Shown: positions 13,099-16,839 of the stretch, one piece after another
Layout of the letters: every line of letters starts with the position of its first letter
How positions within the stretch are numbered: the stretch's first letter is position 1
Source: an uncultured Ruminococcus sp.
Lineage (GTDB): Bacteria; Bacillota; Clostridia; Oscillospirales; Ruminococcaceae
Length of the DNA stretch: 16,839 nucleotides
Reading direction: 5' to 3'
Assembly: GCF_937915125.1 (NCBI RefSeq)
Contig: NZ_CALDMP010000100.1
Coordinates: forward strand, 1-16,839
Notes under the pieces: generated by a model
Database searches by the model: none
What the model saw: only the letters and a program-made list of their open reading frames with translations
Told to the model about the DNA's origin: nothing
Program-made: the position numbers and the translations under genes

Positions 13099-15366
13099 TC
13101 AGAGGATCGCATCCCAGTCTGCCGAGCCGCTGACAGATGCAGTGGCGTAATATTTCAGGATGTAGTAGGCATCATCGGCATTGACGTTACCGTTTTCGTC
13201 CACATCCGCAGCCAGAAGCGGATTGCCTTCCAGTCCCAGGTCACCGCTGACGGAATAGGAGGCGTAGGCTTTCAATACCAGGTAGGCATCATCGGCATTG
13301 ACATTGCCATCCTCGTTCACATCACCTCTGACGTAGGTGACTTCTTCTGCATTCAGGGTGAGGGTGTATGCAACGGTGCTGTACGTGTACGATGAACGAG
13401 GTTCAACCTTGATATAGTACGTACCGGCATTGGCTTTGATCGTCTCTGCTGTTGTTTTGCCAGTGGAAAGGAGTGCATCCAGTGTCTGAACCGGTTTGGT
13501 GCTGATGCTGTTTGTATCTTCATCATAGCTGTACAGGGAGATACGCCAGTAAACAGAACTGCTGTCGGAGATATTGTCCGGCAGAGCGTGTTCAAATTGC
13601 AGGGAAATCTCCGATGTCTTTTCCAGAGTGGTCTTGTAGTAGTCGATATCAGAAGAACTGTACAGCTGACCGGAAACGGCAGTATTTACAGGGATTTCAT
13701 CTGCACCGCTCATGGTATCATTGGGTTCACTTTCGGTTGTGTTGTCTCTGGCTTCGAAGTTGACCGTCAGGGTATATTGCACGCCCGACGCATAGTTACC
13801 GCTAAAATCTTGTGGATTCACTTGTACGTAATATATACCAGGATTATATCCTTGTTCTGGAATGGTGACAGAAGCCGTGTTTCCAGGTGATGTGACAGAA
13901 GAAATTTTCTTGCGGTCTGTATCAAAGAGTGTCACTTCCCACAGATTATAATTTCCATCTATGATGTCATGTGCAAATGTCACGGACATGGTTCCCGGTT
14001 CGGTCAATTCAAAGGTATAGTAATCCACATCACTGCTGTCGTTGTCGGTCAAGGCTGTGCAGGGGGTGGCGATTGCCAGAGTGCTGGCTGTTTCAAAGTT
14101 GCCGTTGGGTTCTGTTTCATAGTCATAAGGTGTCGTCCATTGGCTCTTCGGCGTGGCGTTGACCTGCACAGTGTATGGCATCTCGCTGTAATGGTAGTCA
14201 CTATATCCTGTCACCGTAAAATAGTATGTACCTGCCGGATAGCCGAAAATAGGGGTAGTTGTGGTTGCAATATTAGCGGGAACATTCCAGGTGTTTATGA
14301 GATCTCGATTGCTGTTGTATACAGACAGTTTCCATTTATTATCTGTTTCATCCGTTTTCTCATGATTGAAAGAAATGCTGAATGCGGAATCTTCTTCCAG
14401 GGTGAAAGAATAGTAATCCACATCTGTTTTGGAATGCAGTGAACCTACACAGGGTGTAGCGATTGGAATGGTATCAGCGGTGTCGAAGCTGTCATTTGGT
14501 TCGGTTTCGTTCAGTGTGTCTAATGCACTGGAAGGGGTGAAGTTGGCAGAGATTTGATAATCGGAGCTGACCAGTTCGTTAAAACCACCAATTGTAACCT
14601 TACAATAATATGTGCCGGGTGTGACTCCTATTACGGTAGAAGTAAAGGAACCGTCTGCGCGAGATACTTCCCAGTTTTGCAGAGGTGTTCCGCTTGCGTC
14701 TACCAGGGAAACTGTCCATCCATAGATGCTGTCTACATAGTCGAATGTCAATTGCAGAGAAATCTGACCATCTTCTGTTGTGGTGAACTGATAATAATCC
14801 ATATCACCTTTCGAAGAAAGATAACCCGTAATTTTAGTGTTCAGGGGAATGGGGTTTGCAGCTTCTAAGGTGTCATTCCCCTCATATTCCACATGTGCCG
14901 GGAAGGTCAATGCACTTGCAGCAGTATAGTCCGCTTCCAGGGTATATGTGCCCTCTGGTGCTGTTGCCCATTTTGTGACACAATAATAGTATGTTCCTGC
15001 TTTCCAGCCACGTTCCCGTGTGATGATATTCTCGTCGACATCTGTGTATTTACAGAGTTCTGTGCCATTTTCGCTGTAGAATGTGATATTATATGCTTCA
15101 AACCAGGATGCGGTCCAGTCTGCGGTAAAAGACAGGCTCAGAATACCGTCTTCTTCCAGTGTAATCTTATAATAATCTACGTCGCCGTCTCCTGCGACAT
15201 CGCCGGTCACCGGTGTGTTCAAGTCAATTGCTTCTGCGGTGGCAAGTGTGTCATTTTCACCGCTTGTTGCTGCCGTTTCAGCCGATACCGGCAGTGCTGC
15301 CAGATTTCCCAGGCAGAGCAGTCCCGCAAGGATTCCAGCGAGCCATTGTTTTTTCTGCTTTTTCAT
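13099..15366 (-). CDS. Secreted five-module PPC-like repeat protein with dockerin (755 residues)
   Basis: The architecture repeats that of the downstream paralogue: signal peptide (MKKQKKQWLAGILAGLLCLG..., cut after PVSA at 29), five PPC-like modules at roughly 36-148, 160-276, 287-404, 416-537 and 545-672, and a dockerin at 680-755 with loops DVNEDGNVNADD and DVDENGNVNADD. Modules open with ETEPND/ESEPND-type motifs and contain DVDYY. They are clearly more diverged from the paralogue's modules than the dockerin is, which differs at about six positions. Start 15366 is preferred to 15372, because GAAAGGA lies 8 nt before it but only 2 nt before the other. No catalytic domain is visible. A cohesin-bound binding or structural component is the best guess. 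Confidence 0.85.
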   Translation of the reverse strand: MKKQKKQWLAGILAGLLCLGNLAALPVSAETAATSGENDTLATAEAIDLNTPVTGDVAGDGDVDYYKITLEEDGILSLSFTADWTASWFEAYNITFYSENGTELCKYTDVDENIITRERGWKAGTYYYCVTKWATAPEGTYTLEADYTAASALTFPAHVEYEGNDTLEAANPIPLNTKITGYLSSKGDMDYYQFTTTEDGQISLQLTFDYVDSIYGWTVSLVDASGTPLQNWEVSRADGSFTSTVIGVTPGTYYCKVTIGGFNELVSSDYQISANFTPSSALDTLNETEPNDSFDTADTIPIATPCVGSLHSKTDVDYYSFTLEEDSAFSISFNHEKTDETDNKWKLSVYNSNRDLINTWNVPANIATTTTPIFGYPAGTYYFTVTGYSDYHYSEMPYTVQVNATPKSQWTTPYDYETEPNGNFETASTLAIATPCTALTDNDSSDVDYYTFELTEPGTMSVTFAHDIIDGNYNLWEVTLFDTDRKKISSVTSPGNTASVTIPEQGYNPGIYYVQVNPQDFSGNYASGVQYTLTVNFEARDNTTESEPNDTMSGADEIPVNTAVSGQLYSSSDIDYYKTTLEKTSEISLQFEHALPDNISDSSSVYWRISLYSYDEDTNSISTKPVQTLDALLSTGKTTAETIKANAGTYYIKVEPRSSYTYSTVAYTLTLNAEEVTYVRGDVNEDGNVNADDAYLVLKAYASYSVSGDLGLEGNPLLAADVDENGNVNADDAYYILKYYATASVSGSADWDAIL

Positions 15367-15414
15367 ATACATTGTCCTTTCTTAGCAAAGTGCAATTGTG
15401 TTTTCCACATTTGA

Positions 15415-15423
15415 ATTATATCA
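15415..15423 (-). promoter_or_regulatory. Extended -10 promoter of the second PPC-dockerin gene
   Basis: TGATATAAT on the - strand is a TGnTATAAT extended -10. I see no good -35 at 16-18 nt, which extended -10 promoters tolerate. The start is predicted about 40 nt before the start codon. Confidence 0.6.
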
Positions 15424-15502
15424 TATTCTGGTTAATCTAAAATGCTCGGAAAGGTTAAATGTAGGTAAATGGTATCTTCAGTGAGGTTCGGATAAAAAAA
15501 CT

Positions 15503-15544
15503 GCAAAAAAGACGCAGCTAGGTTTCAACTGCGTCTTTTTTTGC
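15503..15544 (-). terminator. Terminator of the CPBP protease gene, bidirectional
   Basis: GCAAAAAAGACGCAG (15503-15517) pairs with CTGCGTCTTTTTTTGC (15529-15544) with one extra T. On the - strand the hairpin ends in a T run, 20 nt after the protease stop codon. Confidence 0.85.
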
Positions 15545-15563
15545 AATATGTAGAAGCGTGAAT

Positions 15564-16619
15564 TTATGCTTGCTGCGGCAGAGCTTCCTGAACCGGAGAA
15601 TTCTGCGGTATGGGATCCGCCGTCTGTCCCAGATCCCGGTTTTTGCAGAAGAGCCAGACAATGAGAATTACTGCGATCAGGACGAATGTCACGCAAAGAC
15701 CGCCTTCGGGACCGAATGCACCGCCGTTCCAGAGTGTCATGTTATCTTTCTGCGCGGTGCGGAGAATGGTATTTTCAGATGCCATGCCGCTGACCTGGAG
15801 TCCGAAGATATTGCCCTGGGCGAAATTCCAGATGGAATGAATGGCACACACGCCCCAGAGATTGCCCCGGCGTACCATGTACACGGTCATAAAGATACCG
15901 AAAAGGAACAGGTTCAGCAGTGCCAGAGGAGATAAGCCCGGATTCGCCAGATGCAGAAGCGCAAAGGCAATGGAATTCACTACCATGCCCACCCAAAGGG
16001 GCATCCATCGGGAAACGGAAACACAGAAATAACCGCGGCACAGAATCTCCTCCGATGCCCCCTGGATCAGATAGCCCAGGAATGATAAAATCAGAATGGG
16101 CAGCATCTTGGGCTGAAATGCAATGCCTTCCAGTTTTACGCCGCCGAACAGCAGATTCAGCCCCACCACAAGCACGAACATCAGCAATCCCACGCCCAGA
16201 CCGATGCAGTATTCCGAGAATCCTTTTTTTCGGGTCATTCCCAGGGTGGAAAGCTTTCGCTTTTCCATTTTCGTGCAATAGATCAGGGTGACTGCGATAC
16301 AGCCGGCAGTGGCAAAGAGGCTCGCTACTGTGACCCAGCTGGGCATCTGCTTTGTGATCTCCATGACGGATTCTACGTATGATTCCATGGTGAATGTGCC
16401 ATTTTGTGCAGATTCCAGCAATTCCTGATATGCCGGCGTTTGTATCATGCCTACGATTGTCGGCACCATGGTGATGATATTTTCGGCGATCATCACGACC
16501 AGGAAAACCAGCAGAAAAATCAGGATTTCCATCCACAGTTTATGCCCACGGCTTTCCAGTCGCGCATTGCGCACCATCAGCGGATCCCGCAGAGACAGTG
16601 CAGATTGTTTTTGCGTCAT
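15564..16619 (-). CDS. CPBP-family intramembrane metalloprotease
   Basis: A 351-residue multi-spanning membrane protein of the CAAX-protease/bacteriocin-processing (Abi, CPBP) family. The three motifs are intact: EEILCR (E190, E191, R195), FALLH (H223) and HSIWN (H261, N265). Hydrophobic helices lie near 31-55, 96-114, 136-158, 171-187, 205-224, 231-250 and 308-326. The C-terminal tail (about 327-351) is polar and Pro/Gln-rich. The family includes Rce1-like prenyl-protein endoproteases and bacteriocin self-immunity proteins; nothing nearby names a substrate, and no bacteriocin gene is visible. Start 16619 follows AAAGGA with 9 nt spacing; the longer frame to 16655 runs into the leader hairpin. 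It is monocistronic, with its own promoter and terminator. Confidence 0.9.
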   Translation of the reverse strand: MTQKQSALSLRDPLMVRNARLESRGHKLWMEILIFLLVFLVVMIAENIITMVPTIVGMIQTPAYQELLESAQNGTFTMESYVESVMEITKQMPSWVTVASLFATAGCIAVTLIYCTKMEKRKLSTLGMTRKKGFSEYCIGLGVGLLMFVLVVGLNLLFGGVKLEGIAFQPKMLPILILSFLGYLIQGASEEILCRGYFCVSVSRWMPLWVGMVVNSIAFALLHLANPGLSPLALLNLFLFGIFMTVYMVRRGNLWGVCAIHSIWNFAQGNIFGLQVSGMASENTILRTAQKDNMTLWNGGAFGPEGGLCVTFVLIAVILIVWLFCKNRDLGQTADPIPQNSPVQEALPQQA

Positions 16620-16639
16620 ATGTATACGTCCTTTCTTTA

Positions 16640-16687
16640 GGGCAAAACCGCACAAAGCCGTCAGACGTTCTTTGTACAGTGTAACCC
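16640..16687 (-). repeat. Palindromic repeat family, copy D, in the CPBP leader
   Basis: GGGCAAAACCGCACAAAG (16640-16657) and CTTTGTACAGTGTAACCC (16670-16687) pair at 13 of 18 positions; the loop CCGTCAGACGTT contains the TCTGACG motif on the - strand. It sits between the predicted transcription start and the ribosome binding site of the protease gene. Confidence 0.7.
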
Positions 16688-16702
16688 TGGCTTACTAGTT
16701 AT

Positions 16703-16731
16703 ATAGTACACTAATTTTAATGTTTTGTCAA
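16703..16731 (-). promoter_or_regulatory. Promoter of the CPBP protease gene
   Basis: On the - strand: TTGACA (complement of 16726-16731), 17 nt, TACTAT (complement of 16703-16708). The start is predicted near 16696, so the leader is about 77 nt and includes repeat copy D. Confidence 0.75.
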
Positions 16732-16785
16732 GCGTCTGTAAGGATTGATCGTATCTTTTGGGATAATTTACAAAAAAGCAATAAA

Positions 16786-16839
16786 GGCAATACTGCACAA
16801 AGATTGTGCGTCAGATGCGCCGTCAGATTTTTCGTCAGA
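16786..16839 (-). repeat. Palindromic repeat family, copy E, with 12-nt periodic motif; runs off the window
   Basis: GGCAATACTGCACAAAG (16786-16802) is the family arm. It is followed by CGTCAGA at 16809-16815, 16821-16827 and 16833-16839, exactly 12 nt apart and reaching the last base of the window. The element is incomplete here. Confidence 0.7.

Noticed and set aside
15564..16619. Bacteriocin immunity system around the CPBP protease
   Set aside because: No small bacteriocin-like gene or ABC exporter is visible nearby; the family is too broad to support this.
16786..16839. CRISPR array from the periodic CGTCAGA motif
   Set aside because: Period is only 12 nt and the repeat 7 nt, far too short for CRISPR repeats and spacers.

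Overview
The window looks like a chromosomal segment of a gut or rumen Ruminococcus or a close relative (Oscillospiraceae, Clostridia). The clues are three secreted proteins ending in dockerin modules, Gram-positive signal peptides, consensus sigma-A-type promoters with 17-nt spacers, AAGAAAGGA-type ribosome binding sites, an oxygen-sensitive 2-oxoacid:ferredoxin oxidoreductase and a ferrous iron importer. The species cannot be fixed by reading alone.

Layout. (1) 1-348: intergenic, with two copies of a palindromic repeat family and a possible terminator. (2) 349-4716, + strand, acyl-CoA/2-oxoacid block: a stand-alone fabH, then a P-loop ATPase with its own promoter, then a tightly packed four-gene oxidoreductase set (ferredoxin, alpha, beta, gamma; the last three overlap) and a terminator. 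(3) 4943-5875, +: an MscS-type mechanosensitive channel with its own promoter. (4) 5876-6246: no ordinary gene. A perfect consensus promoter drives what looks like an ~80-nt small RNA ending in a 14-bp hairpin; a second structured stretch and a bidirectional terminator follow. (5) 6247-9295, - strand, iron block: feoA-type gene, feoA, feoB and a 57-residue FeoB-associated Cys-rich membrane protein, behind a promoter overlapped by DtxR-like inverted repeats. (6) 9503-10712, +: a secreted protein with a Cna/SpaA-like domain, Thr/Ser linker, 57-nt tandem repeats and an atypical dockerin. (7) 10721-15423, - strand: two large secreted proteins, each with five PPC-like modules and nearly the same C-terminal dockerin, each with its own promoter. 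(8) 15503-16731, - strand: a CPBP-family intramembrane protease. (9) 16732-16839: intergenic, with another repeat copy running off the edge.

How it works together (inference). The oxidoreductase interconverts 2-oxoacids and acyl-CoAs with ferredoxin. If its substrates are branched-chain, it could supply primers to the neighbouring FabH. The Feo block imports Fe(II), needed in quantity by such iron-sulphur enzymes. The dockerin proteins are exported and should dock onto cohesin-bearing scaffoldins. The two PPC proteins show no recognisable catalytic domain, so they are candidate non-catalytic binding or structural parts. A palindromic repeat family with five copies here is spread across the leaders and trailers of several transcription units.
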